Source: Trichobilharzia szidati
Taxonomy: Eukaryota > Platyhelminthes > Trematoda > Strigeidida > Schistosomatidae
Assembly (NCBI GenBank): GCA_944472155.2
Contig: OX235274.1
Span: 38,314,052-38,378,051 of the forward strand
Reading direction: 5' to 3'
Length of the DNA: 64,000 nt
The notes under the pieces were generated by a model. The model worked only from the letters and a program-made list of their open reading frames with translations, did not search any database and was not told the origin of the DNA. Position numbers and translations under genes: made by a program. Positions 11,805-23,375 of this stretch are shown here, in pieces; position 1 is the first letter of the stretch, and the number at the start of each line of letters is the position of its first letter.

Positions 11805-12250
11805 GTTTATACGAGTTGATCACGGATTGATATCAGTTAGAGAACCACTGCAAACCAGGGGGTGCTGGACAGCCAGCTATTTTATCCTAGTTTTGGGAAT
11901 CATCGGCTGCACGCACCCACCGTCATGGTTTGAACCCAGGGTCTACTGGTTACAAGGCAAGCTGGCTCCTATACCGTTCAGTCACTGGGACCCGATTCAA
12001 TGGCCAGTTCATGAATTCTAACTTCGACCAATTCGTGATGCATTTAGCGCGACCCCAACCAATGTAGTTGAAGCGACATCCATCCTCAGACTTGACTGAA
12101 TGGACTTAACTGGTCACGACTTCTCACTAGAACTCCAGGAAACTCTGTCTTTCACCAAGTCACTAGTGGATTTTGCTTTTACGAGTTGTCCAGTATCCCT
12201 GGTTTTCAATGGTTCTCTAACTGATATCGATCCGTGATCAACTTGTAAAA
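11805..12250. mobile_element. SINE-A with terminal inverted repeat
   Basis: A full minus-oriented SINE-A: terminus GGATTGATATCAGTTAGAGA, hammerhead region, B box (reversed) GGTTTGAACCCAGGG and head. It closes near 12185-12246 with a plus-oriented copy of the terminus, GTCCAGTATCCCTGG, TTTTCAATGGTTCTCTAACTG, ATATC. The inverted ends span about 60 bases. The hammerhead core is altered (GGxAATCATCGGCTGCACGC on the plus strand). Confidence 0.75.
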
Positions 12251-12269
12251 ATGAAAAGATTATTTACAG

Positions 12270-12672
12270 GATTTTCATCATGAGCTGACATTAGTTAGAG
12301 AACCATTGGAAAACCAGCTGGGAGTACTGGACAGCTGTTTCGTCCTAGTTTGGGACTCTTCAGTAGTACGCACACACCGGTATTCGAACCCAGGACTTTC
12401 TGGTTACAAGGCGAGCTCGAATACCATTGAGCCACTGGGACCCGATCCAATGGCCCATGAATTCTAACTTCTGCCAATTCACGACATAGCGCGACCCCTA
12501 GCCAATGTCTTCGGCGAGTATTTGTCCTCACACCCGACCTGCTGCACCCTACTGGTCATGACTTCTCACTAGAACCCCAGGTAACTACCTACCTGAATAG
12601 GGTAAGTCGCTAGTGAGCATCTCCAATGGTTCTCTAACTAACGTCAGCTCATGATGAAAATCCTGTAACCAA
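12270..12672. mobile_element. SINE-A with terminal inverted repeat
   Basis: Left: CATGAGCTGACATTAGTTAG, then a hammerhead with all core residues present (listed separately), the tRNA-like part with reversed B box TTCGAACCCAG, and the head block GGCGAGTATTTGTCCTCACA. Right: a short reversed end, CTCCAATGGTTCTCTAAC... CTCATGATGAAAATCCTG. The ends pair over about 45 bases. It abuts another SINE-A just to the left, so the two form a small cluster. Confidence 0.8.
12324..12369 (-). ncRNA. Hammerhead ribozyme motif, core residues intact
   Basis: Read on the minus strand: stem I strand GTACTA, core CTGAAGA (C3 U4 G5 A6 N7 G8 A9), stem II GTCC/GGAC closed by the loop CAAACTA, core GAAA, a minimal stem III formed by ACAGCTGT, cleavable residue C17 in GTC, then stem I return strand CAGTAC. 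Stem I has one A.C mismatch next to the core and then five pairs. Stem III is only about two pairs plus a small loop, as in SMα hammerheads, so activity would be expected to be weak or to depend on dimers. Activity is an inference. Confidence 0.7.
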
Positions 12673-13199
12673 TTAAATCCCTACAAACCAACATTTGAAT
12701 AAAAAGATTATTGTTATTTTCATTTCATTATGAGATAATATCTGTTGACCGTATTGAAGTTGACCAGATATTTAAAGAGGGAATGACAGATAATCCTTCA
12801 GAAAATAAGCTGAGGATAATAGATTCGCCTAGCCAGATAGATAAATTGTCTCTGTAACAACTGAATGACCTTTAGTTTCAACAAATTAGATGTATATAAA
12901 AGTACACAGAATTGACAGAAGTGATTTTAGGTTAATTAACTCATCATTTATTGCTTCATCAAAAGTTATTTCTACAAATTAATTAAATACATCACTTGAA
13001 CAAAACAGCATACTTAGTCGATATGTAGAAAAACAGTTTTGTTGTATATTTTTTAACTCGGAGGTGAAACAAAACAAACAAATTTCTGATAACTAATGCA
13101 TTCCTATACGTGTACATATAAGTAGCTTAGGAAGAAATACTGAAATTATATTAGTAATATGAATTCAGTTGGTATTACTCTGAATAGCAATGCAACATA
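12673..13199. other. No recognisable feature
   Basis: AT-rich background with no supported gene or repeat. Confidence 0.4.
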
Positions 13200-13224
13200 A
13201 CGGAAAACTTAATGAGGCCTTTGA

Positions 13225-13992
13225 AGAGAAGACAGAACTTCAGGTGAATACAGAGAAGATGGAGGTGATGAAGATACCAGCCAACAGCAACAGCAAACAG
13301 CATCAATCACTAATAACAGGATGGACTTGATAGAGCTTACCTCCTGCAGTTATCTAGGCAGTCAGAATCGTTTCAAACACAGGCAGTCGGATAGTATAGA
13401 TGAAAGTGTCAAAGCCAGCCAGCTAGCCAGATTCTGAAAGGCAGGTTACGCCTTCCTCAACCTGAAACCACTTTGGAAATCTTCTGCTTCACTCAGCCAG
13501 CATAAAGAACAAGATTCGTACGGATTTTCAACACAGATGTAAAGTCAGCCAGTCGGTGCTTCTATACGGGTCAGAAACTTGGAATATGCTGCTGAAGACT
13601 TTTATCAACAACTGTCTTTGCTGGCTGCGCAGTGAAGATGGAATGGCAGGTCAGAAAGAACTGGCAGCAAGAAACTCTGGCTGGGAAAAAACCAACTAGA
13701 AGCCAATTGCCCAACAAATATGTAAGACAAAATAAAGATGGTTCGAGCACACGTTGAGGAGGCCATCGAATGACATCACTCTCCAAGCAGAACCTCGAGT
13801 GGAACCCTAATGGGAAGCGACGATTGTGTCGTCGGTGCGAGGGCGACATGGAGGAGATCGTTTGAGAAGGGATAAAAGCTTAAGGGTAGTCTTGGGGCCA
13901 AATGAAGACAACTTCAAGGAATAGGACAAAGTGGAGATGTGGTGTTAAAGCACTGTGTTCTACTCACAATCTAAAGGAATAACAGTAATAGC
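13225..13992 (+). mobile_element. RTE LINE 3' fragment, decayed
   Basis: Begins at the region after the RT domain (CTTCAGGTGAATACAGAGAAG, matching 'LQVNTEKMEVMKI') and runs through CAGTCxxGTTTC, AAACCACTTTGGAAATCTTC and GGTCAGAAACTTGG to the tail (TGTGTTCTACTCACAATC, TAAAGGAATAACAGTAATA). Multiple frameshifts. Plus orientation. Confidence 0.75.
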
Positions 13993-14825
13993 CAAAGTAG
14001 TGTTTTTAGAATGCTTTGAGTGCAGTTTTAAACTGTCTCCTTATGTCTTCTGTTTATACCTTATATTTCTGTTTTATGGAATGATTTATGAACCTTTTGG
14101 ATAAAAATCCAAGCACAATATTGTTAAATTGAAGCTGTCCATTAGGTCCACGTTTCCTAACAAATAAACAAATCATCTCGTTTAGTTTTGAAGCGAAAAC
14201 CTTTCTATAAAATAAGGAATAAATCTGAATAGCTAGACCTGTTCACAGAATATTATGAAAATAATATTGTCTTATTGATGTACTTGCTTTGTACATAGGA
14301 ATTAACTAAGGTTAGCTTTAAATGATTACTTCAGCTTGCATTATTCATTTCTCAAGTTTACTAGAACTGTTTCCATTGAATCAATAAAGCTAAAATGATG
14401 TGAATGGATAATTCTCAGCATTAGATTAAAAACAGGAGTCCTTCCATTTCTTCTGTGTTGATATTGTTAACTACCTGCCTGTCGAATAGTTCTTCATGAT
14501 CATCGTCAGTTCATACATAATTTCATCACTTCTAATATTTTGATAACAATTTGATTTTCATTCTCACTTATTAAAGATGATGTTGAATATTTCTAAAATA
14601 CTTCATTTATCTAACGGTTAGATTACAGCTTCTTTATGGGTGCAGTTCTTCGTAGTTAGGCTTTAACACTATATGTCGCATAGATGAAGTTGTGCAGGCT
14701 AAAAGCATATAACATCAAGTGCCACCGATGCATGTTGTTATCAGTAAACAAAAAATTACAATGAAGCTACCTACAATACGTGTACTGATCAGAGTAGTAA
14801 GGATTCACTTTTAATTTGCCCTTAA
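13993..14825. other. No recognisable feature
   Basis: AT-rich, without open frames or matches to repeats seen here. Confidence 0.4.
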
Positions 14826-15240
14826 TTCTTTGCAGGTTTGATTATGAGTTGACAACGGTTAGTGAACCATTGAGAAACTAGGGAGTATTGAAGAGTTGCC
14901 TCGTCTCAGTGTGCGCCAACCAGTGTTCAAACCCAAGATCCTCCGATTTCAAGGTAAACTCATGGACCATTCAGCCAGTGGAACAAGGTTCACTAGACAG
15001 TAAATTCCAACTTCTGCCAACTGGCGTTATATACAGTGTAACCACCAAGCAGGTTCACCGGAGAGTAACCATCCTCTTACCGGACTTGGTAGAACCCACT
15101 GGTTATGACTTCTAGCTAGGTAGCTTCGTGTATAGAGGCAGTCGCTAGGACGTCTCAAAACCAAGGTGAAACAGCTCCCTAGTACCCTCTTGTTATTTTT
15201 CAATGGTTCTCGAACCGATGTCAGCCCATGTCCAAACAAG
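14826..15240. mobile_element. SINE-A with terminal inverted repeat
   Basis: Left end reversed (ATGAGTTGACAACGGTTAGT), tRNA-like part with reversed B box TTCAAACCCAAG, head block, then a right end in plus orientation. The right end has a hammerhead remnant (GTCTCAAAACCAAGGTGAAAC, then CCCTAGTAC) and the terminus (CAATGGTTCTCGAACCGATG). The conserved CTGA(N)GA is lost in the right arm (GGACGTC). The 400-base size is typical of the family. Confidence 0.7.
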
Positions 15241-16129
15241 AAACCAATAAAATCCTTGCGAATTGACAAATGAAAGTTATTATTTTTATTTGCAATATTT
15301 TTCTCACACATGTATAATATAATCTCAATGTTTTGGTGATTACTAGTTTGCCGTCAAAATTTTCATTCATTTCAGAAAAGCTATTTATGATGCTTCTCAA
15401 GATAAATTATGTCCTTAGGGTAGATTCATGAAAACACTTTCTCAAATAGCATCTGTTTGTATCCCCGAAATTTAATAATCATCTCGACAATTCATCTCTG
15501 TTCACAGTCGTCTTCCTTAGTTTCTAAACTAAATGATTAAGTCAATGGATTTAACGTTGTCATAGTGACAAAGGTAACTGATGCTACATAAACATGTTGA
15601 TAATACTCCTATATTCAAACAGTCATATATTTTATTTCAATCATTTTGATAATTTCGAATCGTAAATGATCGCAATTCTCATTGAAGGTTTGTGTCAAAT
15701 CTGGTCAATCTTTCATGCATCATTCTGAATTAAGAGAAATGACGTACCCCTCAGATTATCCGAGAGTGGACTTGCTTACCAATGAAAATATAACCTAAAT
15801 AAAAGTTTGACAAAATTTGGATATCTAAGAATTGTGTCAAACCATTTTGTGGTGTCATGTAAATAGTTCACAAGATGAGAAATACAGAATGAATACTATG
15901 CATGCTAGTTACTTTGTGTTTTCACGATTATTTTTTTAAAAATTGTCCCACCGGTACTTTTAAATATGCATTAAAAATTACATAGATGTGGTGTTAATAT
16001 GTAAAATATCTTTCAAAGAATGATAAACGAACAAACAATATTCTTTCCAATAACCTCTTCTTTATCAGGTTCTACATCTAGGAACTTGATGCTGGAGAAC
16101 ATCTACCAGTACGGAAAAGTTAAGGTGTA
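15241..16129. other. No recognisable feature
   Basis: AT-rich background with no supported gene or repeat. Confidence 0.4.
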
Positions 16130-16680
16130 GTAAAAACCATCAACATTTCGATATGAAACCAACTGGTTCAAACCGGCCACAAAGCCAGCCAGCATTGAAG
16201 AATCCTTACCTATCATCTACCGGGTACCAAATAGATTGTCAAAAACGTCGAGGTACCGCATGCTCCAAACAGCAGAGGCTATCGCGATTCGCATGAAACA
16301 ACCAGTGCTTTAAGTGCAAAAGAAGCAAGTCTAGCTAGCCACTACTACTGCCCTGGCCGGCCTTCAGTGAAGACTATAAATTCATGAATTTGTATTATTA
16401 TCTTTCCTAATTTTTCTGACATTCAGTTTATTTTTATGTTGATGCCAATGAACTGTAATCTATTGATGTTATTATTGATTCGATGTTACTTAAACATTAA
16501 TGTTGTTAACAACAATAATTTATTCACTCTTATGGATGGATATATAACTGTAGAACCTGATGATGAAGGCGTTATCAAAAAAGAGTATTCTTGGTTCAGT
16601 AACCATTCTTTAAAAGAAATATTGTTATTAACAACAATAATGGTGTTTTAAATTATACGGAATCAATAATAATGTCGACA
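16130..16680 (+). pseudogene. PLE carboxyl end plus 3' UTR
   Basis: Translation near 16185-16345 gives SIEESLPIIYRVPNRL, RMLQTAEAIAIRMKQPVL, a stop where the usual cysteine of 'LCVQK' should be, then VQK. This is the typical end of a PLE protein behind the GIY-YIG core. The 3' UTR continues to about 16680 with TAAATTCATGAATTTGTATT and CCTGATGATGAAGGCGTTATC. The upstream RT is absent. Same subfamily as 17010-17410 and the split copy at 20704-21890. Confidence 0.75.
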
Positions 16681-17009
16681 GATTAGCTTCAGTAAGCAAC
16701 GGTATAATAATAAACTGAATATCAGATAAATTAAGGGAAGTAACACAGAAATGATGAATTTATACACGCGACAGCCAGCCACGGTAACCAGTAGGCTGCG
16801 GGTCATATTTTCCACACACTTGATTGTGATTCAGAATCTGAAAGATGAACTACCTTGACTAACCACTTCCAGTTGTATCTGTCAGTTCACCTGCTCCACT
16901 AGAGTCAGTCATATTGACCATTGCTCTAAGAACTTTATTTTTCATGCTTCGAAACGCCTAGCAGTTTGGTAAAAATGAAGGTATTTGTTGTTAAAACCAT
17001 CAACAGTTT

Positions 17010-17410
17010 TATGTTAAATCACACCTGGTCCAAAACAGACCACAAAGCTAGAGAGCATTGAAGAATCTTTCCCTATCATCAATCAGGTATTGAATAAATT
17101 ACCAAAGGCCTCTCCCTCATTACCGGACACCCCAAGTAGCAGAGCTCACTGCAATCCGCTTAAATCGCCCGGGGCTGTGAGTGCAGGAGAAACAGGTGGA
17201 GTCAGCCACTACTGCTAACCCCGCCTGCTGTCAAACTTATAACTTCATAAATTTTGGCTTATTTCTCTTAACTTATCTGACATTCAGTCAGTTCAGTGTT
17301 AGATTAGGGCATATTATCTCTCTCTTCTTGATGCTTTTCAACTGTAAACTGTCGATATTATTATTGATTCAATTTAATTTAAAGCAGCATTAACAATATT
17401 TGTTTAATTA
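17010..17410 (+). pseudogene. PLE carboxyl end plus 3' UTR, decayed
   Basis: Broken frame with HKARSIEESFPIINQVLNKL, then an out-of-frame remnant of the 'AEAIAI..KQP' helix and GCTGTGAGTGCAGGAGAAAC. The 3' UTR that follows matches the copy at 16130-16680 and at 21500-21720. No RT. An old copy, about 350 bases from its sister. Confidence 0.65.
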
Positions 17411-17419
17411 TTATTGAAG

Positions 17420-17930
17420 TTTTGAATTTGTAGGGATTCTGTTTGCTTGGTTGGAGGATTTCATCATGAGCTGACATCATTTAGAGAACCACTGAAAAAC
17501 CTGGGAGTACTGGACAGCTGTTTCCTCCTTCCTAGTTCGGGACTCTTCAGAAGTACGCTGACACAGGGGTTCGAACCCAGGACCTTCTGGTTACAAGGCG
17601 AGCTCGTAGACCATTGAGCCACTTGGATGAGGCAGTAAGTCATCGAAGAAGACATTGCGAAATGGTCGTGCTATGTCGTGAATTGGCAGAAGTTAGAATT
17701 CATGGGCCATTGGATCGGGTCTCAGTGGCTCAATAGTCTACGAGCTCGCCTTATGACGAGAAGGTCCTGGGTTCGAAACCCGGTAGGTGCGTGCTGAGGA
17801 AGAGTCCAAAACTACGACGAAACAGCAGTCCAGTACACCCAGGTTTTCCAGTGGTTCTCTAACTGATGTCAGCTCATGATGAAATCCTCCATGCAATCAA
17901 ACAAAATCCCTACAAATCCAATACTTGATA
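17420..17930. mobile_element. SINE-A inverted dimer with long arms
   Basis: The left arm (17430-17630) is a minus unit: terminus, hammerhead region and tRNA-like part with reversed B box GGTTCGAACCCAGG. The right arm (17700-17925) is a plus unit with TGGCTCAATAG, GGGTTCGAAACCCGG, a hammerhead remnant (GAAGAGTCC, then GACGAAACAGCAGTCCAGTAC) and terminus. The arms pair over more than 150 bases, from TTTGTAGGGATT on the left to AATCCCTACAAA on the right. The spacer holds unrelated sequence and a piece of the head. Clear example of the dimer form. Confidence 0.8.
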
Positions 17931-18449
17931 ATTATTATTGGTCCTATGAATGTAGAAGCTGACACCGAATTTATTGAAAGGAATATTCTTTATTCAATTG
18001 TCAATCCTTTAAATTTTTAATGGGCGTCTTTAATCAACGAAAATATGTTCATTTGTTTGAGTTAATTGTGTATTTGTGATAAATTTATATTAGCATGAGA
18101 AATGCTTCCTATTATGAACACATTTGTTGACCTTACCATAATAATCACGAATTTACGAACTTATTCGCAGAAAATCACGCAAAATATTTTAATCACAACT
18201 TAGAAGATTATTTAAAAAAGATTATGACGTTTTAGTACATAGCTCAGCTAGTACTGACAACCTTATAAGTGCAGGGAAGAACAAAAGTGTGAGGCTCGAA
18301 AGCCTCTAGTCCCCCCCCCCACCGCAACAGCTCGACATATAATAGAACAGGGAGATAATGTATATATTCTCAGTGTATTTATCACTACCTACAAGGAAAA
18401 GCATCAAGCCTCATACTGTTTCGCTGAATCTATTTCTTTCAAGTATCAG
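17931..18449. other. No recognisable gene; C10 run
   Basis: AT-rich background. A run of ten C occupies 18311-18320. Nothing else supported. Confidence 0.4.
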
Positions 18450-18862
18450 TTTGTGGGGACTTTTTCGATAGGTTAAAGGATTTCATCATGGAATGACATT
18501 GGTTAGAGAACCACTGGAAAACCTTGGAGTACTGCACAGCTATTTGTCTTAGTTTGGGACCCTTCAACAGTACGTACCCACCGGGATCGGATGTGAGGAT
18601 AAATATTCTCCACGGATGACATTGGCACGTTATTTCATGAACTGGCGAAAGTTATAATTCATGAGCCATTGGACTGGGTCGGGTCCCAGTGGCTTAATGG
18701 TCTACAAGCTCGCCTTGTAACCAAAAGGTGCTGGGTTCTAACCCTAGTGGATACGTACTGATGAAGCATCCCAAGCTAGGACGAAACAGCTGTCCAGTAC
18801 TTCCCGGTGGTTTTGCAATCGTCCTCGAACCGATGTCAGCTCATGATGAAATCCTCCAACGA
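18450..18862. mobile_element. SINE-A with terminal inverted repeat
   Basis: The left arm (18478-18575) is the reversed terminus and hammerhead (CAACAGTACGTACCC on the plus strand; C3 is changed to T). The plus-oriented unit follows: head block GGATGTGAGGATAAATATTC, A box TGGCTTAATGG, B box GGGTTCTAACCCT, a hammerhead strand with CTGATGA, then GGACGAAACAGCTGTCCAGT, and a terminus ending CTCATGATGAAATCCTCC. Each arm is about 95 bases. Confidence 0.8.
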
Positions 18863-19199
18863 ATCTATTACTATAAAGCGACTTCACCTTTAAGTATAAA
18901 GTGGTCTGCACGAACTAGTTCGTTCACATGATGCTTGTGGCATTGACGGCAGTTAAATAGAAACCAAGTCAAGTATTAAATACCTTATAAAAGTTCTTTC
19001 TTCTAACCTTTCTCGGTCCTCGCATATCTTGTTGATTTCTAAGAAAATGTTCCCTCTAACTTTCTACATAAAAAAGTTAAAATAATCGAATATGATTAAA
19101 CCTTCACTTTTAAAGTTTTTGCTAACTCCTGCATCTTGCCTATTGTTCTTTACTGCTCCCTTTAGTCTTTCCTGGGTTATTCAAAAAGTATTATGTCAC
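18863..19199. other. No recognisable feature
   Basis: AT-rich; nothing supported. Confidence 0.4.
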
Positions 19200-19460
19200 A
19201 CTGTGAAGGGTATTAAATGTTGTCAATAGAGCAAGTTGTGTGACACTATGTCAGCATTCAAAATTATTTATCGCATTCCTGCTAATCTTAATTTTGCTCT
19301 AAGAGTTCGTCTTCTACATACAACAGCTGGAGCCATAGGAATCCACCTGAAGAAGCCAAACCTGTGCGTTCAGAGGAAATTTGTACAGCCACTTTTCTTG
19401 CCTTGGCCATCGTTACATGAATGTATAAACCGAACTACTTCATCCCCCTCCTCCTAAACA
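19200..19460 (+). pseudogene. PLE carboxyl-end fragment
   Basis: The frame at 19236-19457 encodes MSAFKIIYRIPANL, VRLLHTTAGAIGIHLKKPNLCVQRKF. This is the family-typical segment after the GIY-YIG core (KIIYR..., AEAIAI..KPxLCVQ). The upstream domain is not present and the helix has lost its usual acidic residue (TTAGAIGI). A solitary dead fragment. Confidence 0.7.
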
Positions 19461-20703
19461 TTTAAAATTATAAAAATTATAATTGTCTAAATTATTTCTT
19501 TTGACCACTTCATTTTTAATCAAGTGTTATCCTTCTAAAATTAATTTATTGTAACCATTTCTATCTTTTAAATGTGTATTGATTTTCTTCTTTAATGATC
19601 AACCCATTGACATTTTGACACTGACTAATTATTGTTAACAAACATATCGCCACTTGTTTGGTAAACTGTTGTGTATTGTAATAAAAATGCTTTACGTATA
19701 CATTCGAGTAGAGCCAGAGATGAGGATCTAATTGAAAAGTAAATATTTCTTCGCTTAATCTTTCTGTTTTCTAAATGTCTAAATGGGGATTTTTTTTCTA
19801 TATGCATTTATCCTCTGAGTAGTTCCTTATTTTTTATTCAACTTCTGAAAATGCTGAAGAATGGAAATAAAATCCTGGCTACCCAAAGAGTCTGTGTACT
19901 CCTTCTTGCGTTAATATGTTAACGTATAAAAAACTCCTTCAATTTTGTGGAAACATTAAGCGCATTACTATGGTCCAAAAGACATCCCTTGGTCCTGTCC
20001 TGTCCTGTGCATGTGCACATGCGTGTCACACTGGCGTCCAACGAAAAGTTGCTTTTTTCTTAATTTTAACCCTTCCTAATATGGAAAACATCAACTAAAA
20101 TTTGTAAAATACACTGAAAGACGTTAAAAGTTAGTCTTTCGAAACATATATATATGCCTTATATTTGATGCAATAATCTACCTTTGAAAAGCATTTCAGT
20201 TTATACCTAGTCTTGTTATTATCCAAACGGTTTAACTTGATGTAACAGTAATGAATGCTTTGACTTTATTTTACTGTTAGAAGGACAGAATAGAAGTCTA
20301 TGCAGTCACCTATTTTTTTCAAAATACTAGTGTCATTTTTGACATTTCTGAAGAAATTGAAATTAAACACTAATTTTTTTTTCATTAAAAAAATATTATA
20401 CGGACAACTTTATATCACTCCAGTTTGTGGCTAACAAGTCTAATAAAGGATATATCTTGTAGTGGAAATCTTAAAGCATTTCAATTTTTAACTTGTTAAT
20501 ATTAGAATAAAGTCATCTCTTAAAGATCTTATCAAAACGACACACAATCACTATTAATGTCTTTAGTAAATCTTCTAAGAGTACTTTTCATTGATATACT
20601 GTGACGATGTACAAATTATTTCATGGGGAATATTCAACAAAGATGATTAGTTTCTCTTAGAAATACTACTTTCATGTGATACTTTGATAGGTACGTTGTG
20701 TCT
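19461..20703. other. No recognisable feature
   Basis: AT-rich sequence of 1.2 kb without a supported gene. The 3' UTR of the preceding PLE fragment may extend into the first 150 bases. Confidence 0.4.
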
Positions 20704-21890
20704 TATAGTAATTACAGGCCATAAAGCTAGAGATCATTGAAGAGTCTTTACCTGTCATCTATTGGGTTTCAAATGAATCACCAAAGGCCTCTACATTAAA
20801 ATTTGTGTAAAACTTGGATGGACACCGTGGTAGTCATCAATTCCATATTAGTTTGTTTATTAGATGTATCACACAGTGAAACAGTATTATTTACTAGATG
20901 ACACAGTTTCGAACAAAATTTATTGTTCATAAACATACCAGCTGTAATCACACGACTTCGAAAATTGAGTTTTATAGTTTTTTTTGTTCTCTCCTATTTG
21001 TCGTCGTTGGGGTAGTAGAATTTTCCAGATATCTGGGACAGGTGTTGAATCATTCCTATTATATGTGTTTGCAGTTGATTCGATAAACAAAGCTTCTGTT
21101 GTCAATCTCTCCCTATACCCTGCGACATTATATTTTAAAACTGTCATCTTATGCCATCCTGTTTTATGATTGTGTGTAACTACAAGTAGTGAGTGGTATA
21201 GCTGAACTATTCTCTAGATTTCTCATCTTATTCAGGTCAACTAATCTAGATTTTGCTAGGTTTTTGTGCTCCGCTAATCTGACTACACCTGTTCTTCTAC
21301 TTTGACCTATGTATTTTACCTGACAGTCATCACAGGCAGAGTATTAGATACACTTAATTGTTTTAAAGGTTCCACAGGTTCCTTTAACCGACAAAGCTTG
21401 TTTCTAATTGAGTTTGTGGGTTTGAATCTCACTTTTATTGCTGCATTGTTAAGAATTCTGCGTAAGGTTTCCGAGGTTCCTTCCTTCCTTTTTCTACATT
21501 ACCGGACACTGTGAACAGCATAGGTCATTGCAGTTTATTTGAATCAACCGGAGCTGTGAGTGTAAAGGAAACAGGTTCAAGCACTATTGACACCCTAGCC
21601 TGTTGTCGAACCTATAGATTCATAAATTCTATGTTGCTTTCCTTAATTTATCTGATATTGAGTCAGTTTAATGTTATTTTAATGAATATTATCTCTCTCT
21701 CTCTTTCTTATTGATGCTTTCCAAATGTAATCTGTGGATAGTACTGAGTGAATGAATTTTAAACAGCATTATTACTATTAGTAAAAATATTAATTCTCTT
21801 ATTATGGTCAGATAAATATAGGGCCTGATGAAGAGGAGGTTATCGAAAGGAATATTCTTTATTTACTAGTCAGTTTCTTGATGAATGACG
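20704..21890 (+). pseudogene. Old PLE carboxyl end, split by a younger PLE
   Basis: The first part (20704-20795) encodes the HKARDHxRVFTCHLL stretch equivalent to 'SIEESLPVIY'. The second part (21488-21890) resumes with YRTL.TA.VIAVYLNQPEL and the 3' UTR shared with 16130-16680 and 17010-17410. The break carries a short direct repeat, TCTACATTA, at both edges (about 20787 and 21490), as expected of a target duplication for the element inside. Confidence 0.75.
20796..21487 (-). mobile_element. PLE 3' fragment nested in an older PLE
   Basis: The minus-strand frame at 20920-21147 encodes MTVLKYNVAGYRERLTTEAL, FIESTANTYNRNDSTPVPDI. Further right, broken frames give the GIY-YIG entrance (CDDCQVKYIGQSRRTGVVRL in pieces) and the linker with GTSETLRRILN. 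Its sister at 29073-30271 is in the plus orientation. The RT is missing, so the copy is 5'-truncated. Flanked by the 9-base TCTACATTA repeat. Confidence 0.8.
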
Positions 21891-22090
21891 ATCAAATATG
21901 AAATGTGTTATTCTATTATTCAGAAATTTATTCAGGCTTGGCTGATTTCTTCATGGCGAAATTCGAAAACACATGATAGAATATATATCAGTATTCTACA
22001 GATGCAAGGAATCATTTTACCCGTAAAACCAGTGCTCATAACTATCTTGGATTTCATGTCTTTCACTCAGCCTTAAATATTGTATCCTGT

Positions 22091-22695
22091 ATTATTATTA
22101 TTCCCTTGCGTTCAGAGTGGAACATAGGGCTTCAACAACACATCTCCACTTTGTTCTGTTTTCTGCCGCCGTCTCCAGCTGGGTCCACGATTGACCAAAC
22201 TCTCTCATCTCTTCCTTACACGATCTCCCCCATGTCACCCTCGCACTGCCGACCCACTCGTCGCTTACCACTGGGATGACACTTGAGTGATGGCCTGCAT
22301 TGCGTGTAATATCATTCAACGGCCTCCTCAACGTATGCGCGATCCATCTCCATTTTCTCCTACATATCTGTTGACCAGTCGGCTCTTGGTTGGCTTGTTC
22401 CACTGTAGAGTTTCTTGTTACTAATTCTGTCTGGTCATATGATCTTCAGTACGAAGCGAAGGCGGTGGTTGATGTAAGTCTGCAACCTATTTGAAGTGCT
22501 TTCCATGACACGCAGTGGAAGTTTCTGACCCGTAAAGAAGAACCGACTTGACATTTGTGTTGAAAATCGGAATCTTGTCCCTTAAGCTGAGCACGGAAGA
22601 CTGCCAAACTGGTTTCAGGTTGATGAAGGTGTATCTTGCTTCTCCGATTCTGACTTTGACATCAGAATCCCGGGTATCCAGTAATGTAAGTAACT
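22091..22695 (-). mobile_element. RTE LINE 3' fragment
   Basis: Minus orientation, starting at the ATT-rich tail. The frame at 22098-22403 is the RTE carboxyl region: EPTGQQICRRKWRWIAHTLR, DITRNAGHHSS, GSARVTWGRSCKEEMREFGQ, ENRTKWRCVVEALCSTLN. This is the basic region downstream of RT. Upstream frames carry SIKxKIxIFNTN. 5'-truncated. Confidence 0.8.
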
Positions 22696-23104
22696 AATTA
22701 TGCGGTTCTGAATTTGATGAATCAGTCAATAACGCATCCTGCTCATCGTATTTGACCAGTGACATTTATTTACAAACTTGAAGAAGTACACATAAAAATA
22801 AGTTATGAAACCAGTAGTTTTACCACTAACCTATTCAGTGTGTTAATGCTCTTTTGAAGGAACCTGAAGTTGGATTTTTTAAATACCATAAAGGCTGAAA
22901 GTTGTTTGGATATTGCGTTGTAAATTAGGCTTACAAATGTATTTTCTACACACACACGTCGTCACAAACATATCGATCTAATTTGGTATACAGTCACTCA
23001 ATTCTAGAAACATTAAGGTGTTAACAAAGACAGAGAACCAGAACTGTTGTTCTTATTTACAAGCTACTCTGTGCTAGTAGTGAACATGAATTTTAAAAGT
23101 TTTT
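22696..23104. other. No recognisable feature
   Basis: AT-rich; nothing supported. Confidence 0.4.
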
Positions 23105-23375
23105 ACAATAAAAATGGGAGTGAATTGCTTACACGCTGAGGAAACTGTTGGGTCAACATCGGCAGCAAGACAGGCCCTTGAATGGGATCCGAATATGAAA
23201 TGACAAGCTGGGCGTGTGTCGGAGGGTGACGTGGAGGAAATTTTGTGAACAGGTGCTGAAAACTTATGGGTATTCATGTAGTTCGCTAAAGATGACTGTA
23301 GAAAACACAAAAAATGGAGATGTGAAGCTAAAGCCCTATGCTCCACTTGGAATCCAATATGAATATAATGATATG
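23105..23375 (+). mobile_element. RTE LINE 3' tail, short
   Basis: Corresponds to the last 270 bases of the RTE: CTGAGGAAACTGTTG, GGTGACGTGGAGGAAATTTTG, GAAGCTAAAGCCCTATGCTC and an AT-rich end. Short frames on both strands arise from this tail and carry no independent meaning. Confidence 0.65.

Noticed and set aside
21828..21870. CTGATGA followed by GAAA in a PLE 3' UTR, possible hammerhead
   Set aside because: The bases between do not pair as stem II, and no stem I or III partner was found.
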